Assembly (NCBI GenBank): GCA_934446475.1
Contig: CAKSEH010000001.1
Coordinates: 124,001 to 188,000 of the forward strand
Source: an uncultured Eubacteriales bacterium
Lineage (GTDB): Bacteria; Bacillota; Clostridia; Oscillospirales; Acutalibacteraceae
Length of the DNA: 64,000 bases
Reading direction: 5' to 3'
Part shown: piece by piece, positions 33,379-42,770 of the stretch
Position numbering within the stretch: position 1 is the first letter of the stretch
Layout of the letters: every line of letters starts with the position of its first letter
The notes under the pieces: generated by a model
Told to the model about the DNA's origin: nothing
Seen by the model: the letters and a program-made list of their open reading frames with translations, nothing else
Databases searched by the model: none
Made by a program: the position numbers and the translations under genes

Positions 33379-34809
33379 TTAAAATCTGAAATATAAAAAT
33401 GGATTATATGTGTCTCCTACCAATGCCGCAGTCGATATTAAAAGTAAAAAAACGGGAATAAGTATTCTTCCCACGGCATAGACCGCAGCTGTCATTTTGT
33501 TTTCCGAGACACGGTATGCTAAAATCTCGCATATATTTCTTGCAGCCGGAGTTGAAGCCACTAAAGAAATAATAAGAATGAAAGCGTTTGAGCCTATCTG
33601 AGACAGTGTTTCTATACCGCAAAATCTATCCGCTCCTATACCTACAAGACCTTTGAACATATCCCCGATATCGGAAAGCGAATCAAACCTGAAAAGTACC
33701 CACCCCATAAGCACTGCCAAGAGCAAATATATATGCCCTGCGGGCTTTGATTTTGCTAAAAGCTTGGAAAGAAAGAACTTTTCGCAAATCAAAAATACGA
33801 AGAAATACAGTCCCCAAAGCACAAAATTCCACGAAGCCCCATGCCAAAGGCCTGTGCAGAACCAAACGACAAAGAGATTTAAAACGGTAATTATCCTGCC
33901 CTTTCTGTTGCCGCCGAGCGGGATATAGATATAGTCCCTGAAAAATGTGCTGAGGGAAATGTGCCATCTGCGCCAAAACTCGGTCACCGAGCGTGAAATA
34001 TACGGATAATTGAAGTTTTCAAGATAATGAAATCCTATCATTCTGCCCATACCTATAGCCATATCCGAATAAGCGGAAAAATCAAGGTATATCTGAAGAG
34101 CATAAGCTATAAGACCAGCCCACAGACCTACAACCGTAAAATCATTTTTTAACCCGTCAGCGCCGAGCAGACCGTCCGCAACGCTTCCGCAGGCGTTTGC
34201 CAAAACCGCCTTTTTAGCAAGACCTATGCAAAATCTCCATATACCGTCCGCTATATCAAATGCTGTAACGCTTCTGTCCTCTATTTCGTTCGCAATATCG
34301 CTGTATCTTACTATGGGTCCAGCTATACACTGGTGGAAAAGGCTTACATAAAGCAAAAGCTTTGCATAATTCTTCTGAGCTTTCACTTCGCCCCTGTAAA
34401 CATCGACAACATACGATATAAGCTGAAATGTATAAAATGAAATACCTATCGGGAGGACTATGTTCGGTATAGCCGAAGGAAAACCCGTGAAATATTTAAT
34501 ATTCGAAAGAATGAATGTACCGTATTTGAAAATACCTAAAAGGCCGAGGTTGACAAGGCACATATAAGCAAGACCCGATTTACCGCTTTTACCGTTTTCT
34601 TTCTGTTTTTCGATATGTATTGCTATAATCCAATCCGCCGCAGTCATACCGCAGAGAAGAAGCAAACAGAGCGGACTCCCCCAGGCATAAAATATAAGGG
34701 AAAAGACAAGCATAACGATATTTTTTGCTTTTATTCCCGGCACAAATTTATAAATAATGAGATTGAGCGGCAAAAAGAGAAAAACAAAAAACAAACTTGA
34801 AAATACCAA
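33379..34809 (-). CDS. MBOAT-family O-acyltransferase (AlgI/DltB-like)
   Basis: This 476-residue polytopic membrane protein has the AlgI signature: YISRSVTEFWRRWHISLS with FFRDYIYIPLGGN, and the catalytic-His block WFCTGLWHGASWNFVLWG. The N-terminus MVFSSLFFVFLFLPL and FYAWGSP are typical. It should take acetyl groups from cytoplasmic acetyl-CoA across the membrane for its DHHW partner. No polysaccharide synthase genes flank the pair. Confidence 0.93.
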   Translation of the reverse strand: MVFSSLFFVFLFLPLNLIIYKFVPGIKAKNIVMLVFSLIFYAWGSPLCLLLLCGMTAADWIIAIHIEKQKENGKSGKSGLAYMCLVNLGLLGIFKYGTFILSNIKYFTGFPSAIPNIVLPIGISFYTFQLISYVVDVYRGEVKAQKNYAKLLLYVSLFHQCIAGPIVRYSDIANEIEDRSVTAFDIADGIWRFCIGLAKKAVLANACGSVADGLLGADGLKNDFTVVGLWAGLIAYALQIYLDFSAYSDMAIGMGRMIGFHYLENFNYPYISRSVTEFWRRWHISLSTFFRDYIYIPLGGNRKGRIITVLNLFVVWFCTGLWHGASWNFVLWGLYFFVFLICEKFFLSKLLAKSKPAGHIYLLLAVLMGWVLFRFDSLSDIGDMFKGLVGIGADRFCGIETLSQIGSNAFILIISLVASTPAARNICEILAYRVSENKMTAAVYAVGRILIPVFLLLISTAALVGDTYNPFLYFRF

Positions 34810-34947
34810 TTTAATTACTCTCCTATGACTAATGGACCAACGCCGTATAATACTTAACTTAGTTATTTTATCATCTTTTTATTCTTTTTTCCATAGTTTA
34901 TTGCATTACAAATTATTACAAAGACGAACAGATCTGTAATAAAAATA

Positions 34948-34983
34948 TGTGCGCCCCATAAAAATCTGCTGTCGGGGCGCACA
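34948..34983 (-). terminator. Terminator after the ytvI-like gene
   Basis: TGTGCGCCCC (34948-34957) pairs with GGGGCGCACA (34974-34983). On the minus strand it is followed by TATTTTTATTA, 8 nt after the stop codon. The 34810-34947 stretch holds only AT-rich promoter DNA for the MBOAT gene. Confidence 0.85.
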
Positions 34984-34991
34984 TTATGTGT

Positions 34992-36131
34992 TTAAAAGTC
35001 TTTGTTTTTTTCGGATATTTTTTTCTTAAGGCGTTTTAAAAAGCCTTCTTTCTCTTCTTCGGCAGGCGGCATATTCCAAATGTGAATTATTCCTGCGTTT
35101 TGGAGCTGTATAAGCACAACAAAGGTAAGCGGGAAAGCGACCATACCGTAAAGCCCGAAGAGCTGAAGTCCTAAATACATACTGAGAAGGGTTACAAGCG
35201 GGAAAAGCCCTATTTGTTTGCCGATTATCTTAGGTTCTATAATATTTCGGACGATAGTTATAAACAGATACAGCACAAGAAGCCCCATCCCAAGAGATGT
35301 TCTTCCGGTAATAAAGTCTATTATTATCCACGGTATGAGTATCGTACCCGTACCGACGACCGGCAAAATATCGAAAACCGCTATCAAAAGTGCTATTATC
35401 ACTGCATATTCAATATCAAATATGAGAAGCCCGAAAAGAAGCTCAAGAAATGTTATAAGAAGAATAAGCGCATATCCGCCTATCATTTTAAGTACATTTT
35501 CAACGATTATTTTTTTTACACTTATCATTAAGTTGCGGTTCTTTTCGGAAAACTGGGAAAGCACAAATGCCCGTATTTTTTCGTAGTATATTGATGTAAA
35601 ACAGGACGCAACTATCGATATAACGGTTGAAAGAAGAATTCCCGGGAAATACGATATGATATTTTTTGCAAGCGACGACGCCGCTGTTGTAATAACGGAT
35701 GCAGCACCGTCAAATACTTTTGACGGTATAGTATCGGTTATTTGCTGCATATCCGACGGCATTTTATCGGCTATTTTATTAAGGCTGTTTCCTACGGTAT
35801 CAATTATATCCTTTATTTCGGGCAGCCTGCTTTGAACCCACATAGCGAATTTACCCACGCCGTTATAAATGCTTACACACGGGAAAACTATAAGCCCTAA
35901 AACAAGCGCAAAGAAAATAAATACGCCGACCGTTGACCAAAATGCCCTCGGAACAGGTGTTTTTCGGCTTAAAAATTCAACGGGACGCTGAATTATAAGT
36001 GCTACTATAAAACCTATTATAAACGGCATCAGCCAGTTTACGGCATATTTCAGAACAAAATAGGCTATAGCCGCCGCAACAACAATAAACGCAAAATCTA
36101 TTATAAACTTTTTCTTTGTCTCACTGTTCAT
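34992..36131 (-). CDS. AI-2E/YtvI-family membrane protein, probably sporulation-linked
   Basis: 379 residues with seven or eight membrane helices in the AI-2E transporter pattern: two at the N-terminus, a soluble helical segment (about residues 90-150), then a C-terminal cluster containing DILPVVGTGTILIPW and IVRNIIEPKIIGKQIGL. Size and placement fit the sporulation integral membrane protein YtvI. The specific role is inferred; the general family also includes permeases for small solutes. It is 19 nt downstream of pyk in the same direction. Confidence 0.8.
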   Translation of the reverse strand: MNSETKKKFIIDFAFIVVAAAIAYFVLKYAVNWLMPFIIGFIVALIIQRPVEFLSRKTPVPRAFWSTVGVFIFFALVLGLIVFPCVSIYNGVGKFAMWVQSRLPEIKDIIDTVGNSLNKIADKMPSDMQQITDTIPSKVFDGAASVITTAASSLAKNIISYFPGILLSTVISIVASCFTSIYYEKIRAFVLSQFSEKNRNLMISVKKIIVENVLKMIGGYALILLITFLELLFGLLIFDIEYAVIIALLIAVFDILPVVGTGTILIPWIIIDFITGRTSLGMGLLVLYLFITIVRNIIEPKIIGKQIGLFPLVTLLSMYLGLQLFGLYGMVAFPLTFVVLIQLQNAGIIHIWNMPPAEEEKEGFLKRLKKKISEKNKDF

Positions 36132-36150
36132 ACAGCGGCATCCTCCCTAT

Positions 36151-37563
36151 TTAAACCGTCTCTATTTTCAGTATATTTGTATTTCCGGATACCCCGTTGG
36201 TCATACCGCCGGTTATTACCATTTTGTCTCCGCTTTTAAGTCCCAGTGTTTCGGTGGCAACCTTTTTGGCAGTGTAAAAAAGCACATCCATAGATTCGTA
36301 CATATCGCATATAACGGGTGTTACTCCCCAGGACAGCGCAAGCTTTCTGAATGTTTTTTTATTCGTCGTAACCGCAACTATATCGACAGGCGAGCGAAAT
36401 CTTGATACCATTCTTGCCGTTGTTCCGGAAAGAGTACATACTACTATCGCTTTTGCTTTAAGGTCTATAGACATTCCGCAGGTTGCGTGAGAAATAGCGT
36501 CAACCGTATTTTTGATAACAAATTCATACGAATTGAAACGTTTCTCGTAGTGTATATTCTGCTCGGTTTGTTCGGCTATTCTTGCCATTGTCTTTACAGC
36601 CTGCACGGGATATTTTCCCGCAGCGGTCTCGCCCGATAACATAATGGCGCTTGTGCCGTCATAAACGGCATTTGCGACATCGGAAGTTTCGGCTCTTGTG
36701 GGTCTCGGATTATATATCATTGACTCAAGCATTTCCGTTGCCGTTATAACTCTTTTCCCGAGCATTCTGCATTTCGTAATAAGCATTTTTTGAATTGCGG
36801 GAAGCTGCTCAAAGGATATCTCAACACCCATATCTCCCCTTGCAACCATTATTCCGTCGCATTCTTTGCATATCTCTTCAATATTGTCAACGCCCGACTG
36901 ATTTTCAATTTTAGCTATAAGCTCTATACCTTCTGCGCCGTTTTCCGAAAGGAAATTCTTTACATCGACAAGGTCCTGACGGCAGGAAACAAATGAACAG
37001 GCGATATAATCGACATCGTTTTTTATACCGAACAGTATATCCTCTTTATCCTGTTCGCTTAAATATTTCTGCTTTAACACTTTCCCCGGAAAGCTCATAC
37101 TTTTCCTGCTTACAAGATTTCCTCCCGATATTACTTTGCATAAAATATCTCCGTCCTTGATGTTCAAAACTTCGAAAATCAAGAGACCGTTATCAAGCAG
37201 TATCGTGTCACCTTTTGAAAGCTCCTTTGAAAGCTCTTTATAGTTTACGGAAACGATATTTTCATTGCCCTCGACATTTCTTGCGGAAAAAGTGAATTCA
37301 TCGCCGTCCTTAAGGCTTACCTTTCCGTTTTTAAAAGTGCCTATCCTATATTCGGGCCCTTTTGTATCGAGCATTATCGCAACGGGAGCTTTAAGCCTAT
37401 CACTTACTTTTCTTACTATGTTTATTCTGCTTAAATGCTCTTCATATGTGCTGTGAGAAAAATTCATCCTCGCAACATTCATTCCCGCATTTATCATTTC
37501 CGTTATTGTTTTTTCATCAGAGCACGCAGGTCCGAGCGTGCATATAAGTTTTGTTTTCCTCAT
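36151..37563 (-). CDS. pyk: Pyruvate kinase
   Basis: Converts phosphoenolpyruvate and ADP to pyruvate and ATP. The 470-residue protein shows the motifs MNFSHSTYEEH, MLDTKGPEYRIG, the active-site block LIAKIENQSGV, MVARGDMGVEI, and ITATEMLESM. It ends at the normal allosteric domain and lacks the extra C-terminal phosphohistidine domain found in many Bacillus enzymes. Together with gap, close by at 38235-39245, it covers two steps of lower glycolysis. Confidence 0.97.
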   Translation of the reverse strand: MRKTKLICTLGPACSDEKTITEMINAGMNVARMNFSHSTYEEHLSRINIVRKVSDRLKAPVAIMLDTKGPEYRIGTFKNGKVSLKDGDEFTFSARNVEGNENIVSVNYKELSKELSKGDTILLDNGLLIFEVLNIKDGDILCKVISGGNLVSRKSMSFPGKVLKQKYLSEQDKEDILFGIKNDVDYIACSFVSCRQDLVDVKNFLSENGAEGIELIAKIENQSGVDNIEEICKECDGIMVARGDMGVEISFEQLPAIQKMLITKCRMLGKRVITATEMLESMIYNPRPTRAETSDVANAVYDGTSAIMLSGETAAGKYPVQAVKTMARIAEQTEQNIHYEKRFNSYEFVIKNTVDAISHATCGMSIDLKAKAIVVCTLSGTTARMVSRFRSPVDIVAVTTNKKTFRKLALSWGVTPVICDMYESMDVLFYTAKKVATETLGLKSGDKMVITGGMTNGVSGNTNILKIETV

Positions 37564-37642
37564 TTTATTACCTCTGTAAAAATCTTAAAAACTATTCCAT
37601 TTTAATAATATCACACTTTACCGAAAAAAACAATACGGTAAA

Positions 37643-38119
37643 TCAATTTAAAATAACTATTCCGAGATTTAAATATCCGGCGAACGCAACCCAAATGATA
37701 TAAGGTATTTGCAAAAGCGCAGACAGTCTTGATATTTTATAAAAACTTACGGTCATTGCAACAACCGATAAAAACAGCAGAACAAGAATTATAAACGCCG
37801 TCAGATACATTTTCGCACCGAAAAAAATCGGCTGCCAAAGAAAATTTAAAAACAGCTGAACGAAAAACAATACATAAGCGGGTCTTTTATCAATGTAAGC
37901 GTCACGTTTTGTCATAACAAGATAAAGGGATACTCCCATCAAAATATAAAGAACAGACCAAACTATCGGGAAAACTATACCGGGCGGCGAAAGCGGCGGT
38001 GTTTTAAGCGATTTATATATTTTCGTATCACCCATAGTTATAAGCGACGACAATCCTCCCACCGCAAGAGGAATCAAAAGAGCCGTTACAAGTTTTTTTA
38101 AATTGATTTTAAATATCAT
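37643..38119 (-). CDS. TspO/MBR-family membrane protein
   Basis: 158 residues with five membrane helices, the family's constant topology. The signature tryptophan and proline residues are present: SLKTPPLSPPGIVFPIVWSV, then LYILMGVSLYL, FLNFLWQPIFFG and IWVAFAGYLN. TspO proteins bind porphyrins and other tetrapyrroles; their role in anaerobes is unclear. The ATG at 38119 (MIFKINLKKL) has GGGGTG 6 nt upstream; the longer frame to 38185 has no ribosome-binding site. Confidence 0.9.
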   Translation of the reverse strand: MIFKINLKKLVTALLIPLAVGGLSSLITMGDTKIYKSLKTPPLSPPGIVFPIVWSVLYILMGVSLYLVMTKRDAYIDKRPAYVLFFVQLFLNFLWQPIFFGAKMYLTAFIILVLLFLSVVAMTVSFYKISRLSALLQIPYIIWVAFAGYLNLGIVILN

Positions 38120-38164
38120 AAAATTCACCCCGCTATATTTTATGCAGGAAATACAGCTATTAAA

Positions 38165-38208
38165 CGAAAAAGAGCCTCCGAGCACAAAAAGCGGCCGAAA
38201 GCTCTTTT
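38165..38208 (-). terminator. Terminator after gap
   Basis: AAAAGAGC (38168-38175) pairs with GCTCTTTT (38201-38208), with an inner GC-rich stem. A TTTTCGTTTA tail follows on the minus strand. Confidence 0.75.
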
Positions 38209-38234
38209 AAACCGATTAAATTTTGAAAACGCTA

Positions 38235-39245
38235 TCAGATTTCAGCGAAGTACTTAATTGTACGAACCATCTGGCTTGTATAGCTGTTTTCGTTATCATA
38301 CCAAGAAACTACCTGTACCTGATAGGTATCGTCGTCGATCTTAGTAACCATAGTCTGAGTTGCATCAAAGAGTGAACCGTAAGTGATGCCGATGATATCG
38401 GAAGAAACTAGCGGCTCCTCAGTGTAGCCGAAAGAAGCCGAAGAAGCAGCCTTCATTGCGGCATTGATTCCCTCAACGGTAACATTCTTGCCCTTAACAA
38501 CGGCAACAAGGATAGTTGTAGAGCCGGTCGGAACCGGAACACGCTGAGCAGAACCGATAAGCTTACCGTTAAGCTCAGGGATAACAAGACCGATTGCCTT
38601 AGCAGCGCCTGTAGAGTTAGGAACAATGTTTACGGCTGCTGCACGTGCACGACGGAGATCGCCCTTTCTGTGAGGACCGTCGAGGACCATCTGATCGCCT
38701 GTGAAAGCGTGAACGGTTGTCATTATACCGCTCTGGATGGGAGCATACTTGTTAAGAGTATCAGCCATAGGAGCAAGGCAGTTTGTGGTGCAGGAAGCAG
38801 CTGAAATTATCTTATCAGAGCTGTCAAGAGTCTTTTCGTTAACGCTGTAAACGATGGTCTTAAGATCTTTGCCGGCAGGAGCTGAAATAACAACCTTCTT
38901 AGCACCTGCATCTATGTGTGCCTGAGCCTTATCCTTAGAGGTATAGAAACCTGTGCACTCAAGAACAACGTCAACGCCGATTTCTCCCCAAGGAAGGTCA
39001 GCAGCATTCTTTTCAGCATAAATCTTGATTGTCTTACCGTCAACAGTGATGCTGTCCTCACCTGCAGTTACTTTATCTGCAAGAGCATATCTGCCCTGAG
39101 CAGAATCGTACTTAAGAAGATGAGCAAGCATAGCGGGGCTGGTAAGGTCGTTGATAGCAACTACCTCATAACCCTCAGCACCGAACATCTGACGGAAAGC
39201 CAGACGGCCGATACGACCGAAACCGTTAATAGCAACTTTAACCAT
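38235..39245 (-). CDS. gap: Glyceraldehyde-3-phosphate dehydrogenase (type I)
   Basis: Oxidises glyceraldehyde 3-phosphate with NAD+ and phosphate. The 336-residue protein has the Rossmann start VAINGFGRIGRLAFRQM and the catalytic cysteine in SAASCTTNCLAP, with HAFTGDQ and SWYDNENSYT further on. The codon usage differs visibly from the neighbours (more regular C/T-ending codons, as in highly expressed genes). AGGAGG precedes the ATG. It is a single-gene unit with its own promoter and terminator; pgk and tpi are not adjacent. Confidence 0.98.
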   Translation of the reverse strand: MVKVAINGFGRIGRLAFRQMFGAEGYEVVAINDLTSPAMLAHLLKYDSAQGRYALADKVTAGEDSITVDGKTIKIYAEKNAADLPWGEIGVDVVLECTGFYTSKDKAQAHIDAGAKKVVISAPAGKDLKTIVYSVNEKTLDSSDKIISAASCTTNCLAPMADTLNKYAPIQSGIMTTVHAFTGDQMVLDGPHRKGDLRRARAAAVNIVPNSTGAAKAIGLVIPELNGKLIGSAQRVPVPTGSTTILVAVVKGKNVTVEGINAAMKAASSASFGYTEEPLVSSDIIGITYGSLFDATQTMVTKIDDDTYQVQVVSWYDNENSYTSQMVRTIKYFAEI

Positions 39246-39279
39246 TAGAGAAAACCTCCTAAATTATTTACTGTGGTAT

Positions 39280-39308
39280 ATTTTAACCTATTTTTCACTG
39301 TTTTGCAA
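39280..39308 (-). promoter_or_regulatory. Promoter of gap
   Basis: On the minus strand TTGCAA (39303-39308) and TAAAAT (39280-39285) are 17 nt apart, 35 nt before the ATG. Confidence 0.65.
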
Positions 39309-39388
39309 GGTCTTATGTCTAAAAATTAACAATTTTTTTATTTTTTATCAAAATTGGCATAATACCCAATGTATGCGAGGTGATAAAT

Positions 39389-39976
39389 GTGCAATTTTTA
39401 CCTAATAAATCAGATATATACATTGCGGCTTTAAAATCAGCCCTTTTACGCCGTTTCGGCAAAGATATCACGCCGTCACGGGCGGATATGCTCAAAAGAC
39501 TGTGGCTGTGTGCCGCAATGAACAACCGTTCTTCCGGTGTCTGCACGGATATTTCGGCTGTCGCCTTCGAACTGTCCGCCGCAATTACGGCAAGGCTCTT
39601 AATGAAAGGTTACGCCGTTTTCGCACAAACAGACAAACTTAAAAGCGGAATTATAAATAAAAGAGCTTTTGAAGCGCTGCTTTGCATTATTGCGGATGAA
39701 TGTAAAATAAAAAACGATACTGCGTTTATAAAAATGGAACAGGATGATAATTTCTTAAAAATAACCGCTCGGATAAGAGGAAATGAGCAGTATATAAAAG
39801 CGACCGTTAAGGCAATGGACGGATTTATAATCTCAGCTCCCGACAGGAACAGAGCAGGAATTTTTATTCCGATTAAAAAGGCTGAAAAAAGAGAAAATAC
39901 AGCACCCGTTATTTCATCCGCAGAATATATAACCGACCCTTATTCCGCAATAAATCTGTTTTTAAAATTTATATAA
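39389..39976 (+). CDS. Uncharacterised 195-residue protein
   Basis: I do not recognise this protein. It is soluble, with an Ala/Leu-rich helical N-terminal half (KSALLRRFGKDITPSRADML, AFELSAAITARLLMKG) and a beta-strand-rich C-terminal half (DNFLKITARIRGNEQYIKAT). It has no signal peptide or membrane helix. The likely start is GTG at 39389, 8 nt after GAGG; GTG at 39380 lies on the Shine-Dalgarno site. The two-part shape faintly recalls a sensor-kinase dimerisation plus ATPase-like layout, but no catalytic motif is visible. It is convergent with, and overlaps by 37 nt, the flavoprotein gene at 39940-41526. Confidence 0.65.
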   Translation: MQFLPNKSDIYIAALKSALLRRFGKDITPSRADMLKRLWLCAAMNNRSSGVCTDISAVAFELSAAITARLLMKGYAVFAQTDKLKSGIINKRAFEALLCIIADECKIKNDTAFIKMEQDDNFLKITARIRGNEQYIKATVKAMDGFIISAPDRNRAGIFIPIKKAEKRENTAPVISSAEYITDPYSAINLFLKFI

Positions 39977-41526
39977 GCTTCTGCCTGACGCATACCGTCT
40001 GCCGCAGCGGACATTATACCGCCCGCATAGCCGGCTCCCTCTCCGCAAGGGTACAGTCCTCTTGCAGAAGTGCTCTCGCCGTTTTCGTCTCTTACTATTC
40101 TTACCGGAGAAGAGCTTCTCGTTTCGGGAAGGGTTATTACCGCATCGTCACAGTCAAATCCTTCGATTTTTCGGGCAAATATCTTTATTGCCTGAGCTAT
40201 ACTGTCGGTTATAAAATCCGGCAGTATTTTTCTGATATCGCAAAATGCAAAATCGGGTCTTACGGTAGGTTTGATTTTTCCGAGCTTTTGCTCTTTACTG
40301 TAAACAAGATTACCTACCGTTGTTATAGGCACGCTCCCGTTTTTAAAAGCATAAGCTTTTTGTTCTATAGAGCGTTGAAGGATGCAGCCTTCAAGCGGAT
40401 CGTCACCCTCTAAATCGTCGGGCGATATTCCTACAAGCAGCGCACTGTTTGCATTCACGCCGTCTCTCTTACTGTAGCTCATACCGTTTACGGCTATACC
40501 TTTATTCTCGCTCGAAGCATTTATGACCTCGCCGCCCGGACACATACAAAATGTGTAAACGCTTCTGTTGTTATCAAGATGAGCGGAAAGCTTATAATCT
40601 GCTGCGCAAAGTGCAGGGTCGTCTGCAAATTCACCGTAAAGCGCACGGTTTATGTCGCTTTGCAGATGTTCTATTCTAACGCCCATAGCAAACGGTTTTC
40701 TTATCATAAAAATACCTTTTGATTTTAACATTTTAAAGGTATCTCTCGCAGAATGGCCGATAGCGAGAAAAACCGAATCAGTTTTAATTTCTTCATCATT
40801 AACTGTTACTGATTTTACGGCACCGTTTGAAATATTTATGTCTTGAAGCTTTGAACCGAACCTTATCTCGCCGCCGCAGTTTTCGATTTCTTTTCTTAAA
40901 TTTTTAACTGCTGTTTTAAGAATATCGGTTCCTATATGAGGCTTTGCATCGGTCAGAATATTTTCGGGTGCTCCGAAAGCGACAAAAAGAGAGAGTATTT
41001 CACGGCAGCGTGGGTCTTTTATGCCGGTATTCAGTTTGCCGTCCGAAAATGTGCCGGCGCCGCCCTCACCGAACTGAACATTCGATTCCGGGTCAAGCGG
41101 TCCTCCCGAAAGAAATTTTTCAACATCAAGACTTCTCTTATCAACATCCGCTCCCCTTTCTATCACAATGGGTCGCAGACCCGCCCGTGACAGGGTCAAT
41201 GCAGCGAACATACCTGCCGGTCCGAACCCCACGACAACAGGGCGGTTTAACGGTTTAAACCGAGCTCTTATAAATTCGTATCTTTTTTCTTCGAAAAGTT
41301 TAGCTTTCCTGCATCTTTTAACAGCTTTTTCTTCACCCGAATACAGGTTTACCGCAAGCGAACAGCAAAAATGCACATCGGTTTTCTTCCTTGCATCAAC
41401 CGATTTTCGGTAAAGAGAGGCGTTTTTAATGTTATTTATTTTCGTTTTAAGTTCTTTTGCCGCAACAGGCTTTAAATCCGAAAAATCCGCACTCAGCGGA
41501 ATATGGACATCATTTAACAAAATCAT
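39940..41526 (-). CDS. Uncharacterised FAD-dependent dehydrogenase (COG2509-like)
   Basis: 528 residues. An N-terminal 80-residue domain (MILLNDVHIPLSADF) precedes the FAD-binding motif VVVGFGPAGMFAALTLS, then ERGADVDKRSLDVEKF and GEGGAGTFSDGKL, which are diagnostic for this family of large flavoproteins. A C-terminal FAD block reads GLYPCGEGAGYAGG. The biochemical role is not established; these enzymes are widespread in anaerobes. The ATG at 41526 follows the stop of the upstream flavoprotein gene; the frame's longer start at 41586 would lie inside that gene. Probably cotranscribed with the next three genes upstream. Confidence 0.87.
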   Translation of the reverse strand: MILLNDVHIPLSADFSDLKPVAAKELKTKINNIKNASLYRKSVDARKKTDVHFCCSLAVNLYSGEEKAVKRCRKAKLFEEKRYEFIRARFKPLNRPVVVGFGPAGMFAALTLSRAGLRPIVIERGADVDKRSLDVEKFLSGGPLDPESNVQFGEGGAGTFSDGKLNTGIKDPRCREILSLFVAFGAPENILTDAKPHIGTDILKTAVKNLRKEIENCGGEIRFGSKLQDINISNGAVKSVTVNDEEIKTDSVFLAIGHSARDTFKMLKSKGIFMIRKPFAMGVRIEHLQSDINRALYGEFADDPALCAADYKLSAHLDNNRSVYTFCMCPGGEVINASSENKGIAVNGMSYSKRDGVNANSALLVGISPDDLEGDDPLEGCILQRSIEQKAYAFKNGSVPITTVGNLVYSKEQKLGKIKPTVRPDFAFCDIRKILPDFITDSIAQAIKIFARKIEGFDCDDAVITLPETRSSSPVRIVRDENGESTSARGLYPCGEGAGYAGGIMSAAADGMRQAEAYINFKNRFIAE

Positions 41527-41528
41527 TT

Positions 41529-42770
41529 TTATGACAGCTCCGTTATAATCGATTCGGCGGCGCACATTGCGCTCGACCACGCCCATTGCAGATTAAATCC
41601 TCCGCAGTCGCCGTCAACATCGAGGATCTCGCCTATAGCGTAAAGTCCCCTGTCATTTACGGACATCATTGTTTCGGGATCAAAAGAGTCAGTATCAAGG
41701 CCGCCTGCCGTTACCTGCGAGCTTTCAAATCCCGCCGTTTTCAAAACATTTATTTTCAGTTGTTTTATACAAGAGGCTATTTTCTTTAAATCGGCGTTTT
41801 TAAGGATATCGATACTGTCGGAAAGTTTTTTGCCGCAAAGTTTCAAAACCGCCTGTCCGAGGCGCTTATTAAGCATACCGGTAAAAAATTCTTCAAGAGT
41901 TCTCCCTCTGAGCACGACCGTACGGTAAGAGAGAATATCGACAACCCCTGCAAAGGAATATTCGGGCATAAGGTCAAGGGATATCTGCTTTTGCCCCGAC
42001 ACTCTGTTTACATACCCCGAAAGCTGCATAACGGGCGGTCCCGAAAGACCGTAATCGCAAAACAGGACCTCACCGTATTCGCTTCTTACCGGCTTACCGT
42101 CCGCCAGAAGGCATACATCGGCATTCACCTTTATTCCCTTAAGCGATTTTGTAAGAAAATTTTCGGTTTTTATCTGTACTATCGACGGTTCTGTCTCAAC
42201 CGTCTTATAGCCTTTGTCTTTTAATATTTTATAAAGCGAACCGTTGCTTCCGAGCTTTGCACCGCCCGAATAAAGTCCACCTGCACAGATAATGTTAAAG
42301 GCGCATATCTTTCCTTTATTAAAGCAAACCTCATAAATGCCGCCGTTTTTTTTAATATCGGTTATTTCGGTATCTATTTTAATATCCACGCCCTTATTCT
42401 GAACATAAAAGCGCAGCGCATCGACAACCGATGACGCCTGAAAAGAATAAGGATATGCTCTTCCCTGCTCGTCATATGTAAAAACCACGCCGAGCTGCGC
42501 AAAAAAGCTTTCCGTATATATATTGTCAAATCTATCTAAGGCATATCTTACAAACTCACGATTTTTGCCGTGATATCTGTCGGGTGAAATAACTCTGTTT
42601 GTTATATTGCATCTGCCGTTGCCCGTTGTTATAAGCTTTTTGCCCACTCTGTCAAGCTGTTCGGCAATAATTACCGATATACCCATATCCTGCATTTTTA
42701 TTGCGGCTGCGGCGCACAGTCCCGAAGCTCCGCCGCCGATTACGCAAACGTCATAAGTGTTACTTTTCAA
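41529..42770 (-). CDS. HI0933-like NAD(P)/FAD-dependent oxidoreductase
   Basis: 413 residues: FAD-binding GGGASGLCAAAAIK at the N-terminus, the family motif GRCNITNR, the middle insert domain, and a C-terminal block with VTAGGLDTDSF and FNLQWAWSSAMCAAES. The family is often labelled aminoacetone oxidase or flavoprotein, with uncertain substrate. It shares an operon with another flavoprotein of a different family downstream, and overlaps the upstream phosphatase gene by 4 nt. Confidence 0.9.
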   Translation of the reverse strand: MKSNTYDVCVIGGGASGLCAAAAIKMQDMGISVIIAEQLDRVGKKLITTGNGRCNITNRVISPDRYHGKNREFVRYALDRFDNIYTESFFAQLGVVFTYDEQGRAYPYSFQASSVVDALRFYVQNKGVDIKIDTEITDIKKNGGIYEVCFNKGKICAFNIICAGGLYSGGAKLGSNGSLYKILKDKGYKTVETEPSIVQIKTENFLTKSLKGIKVNADVCLLADGKPVRSEYGEVLFCDYGLSGPPVMQLSGYVNRVSGQKQISLDLMPEYSFAGVVDILSYRTVVLRGRTLEEFFTGMLNKRLGQAVLKLCGKKLSDSIDILKNADLKKIASCIKQLKINVLKTAGFESSQVTAGGLDTDSFDPETMMSVNDRGLYAIGEILDVDGDCGGFNLQWAWSSAMCAAESIITELS

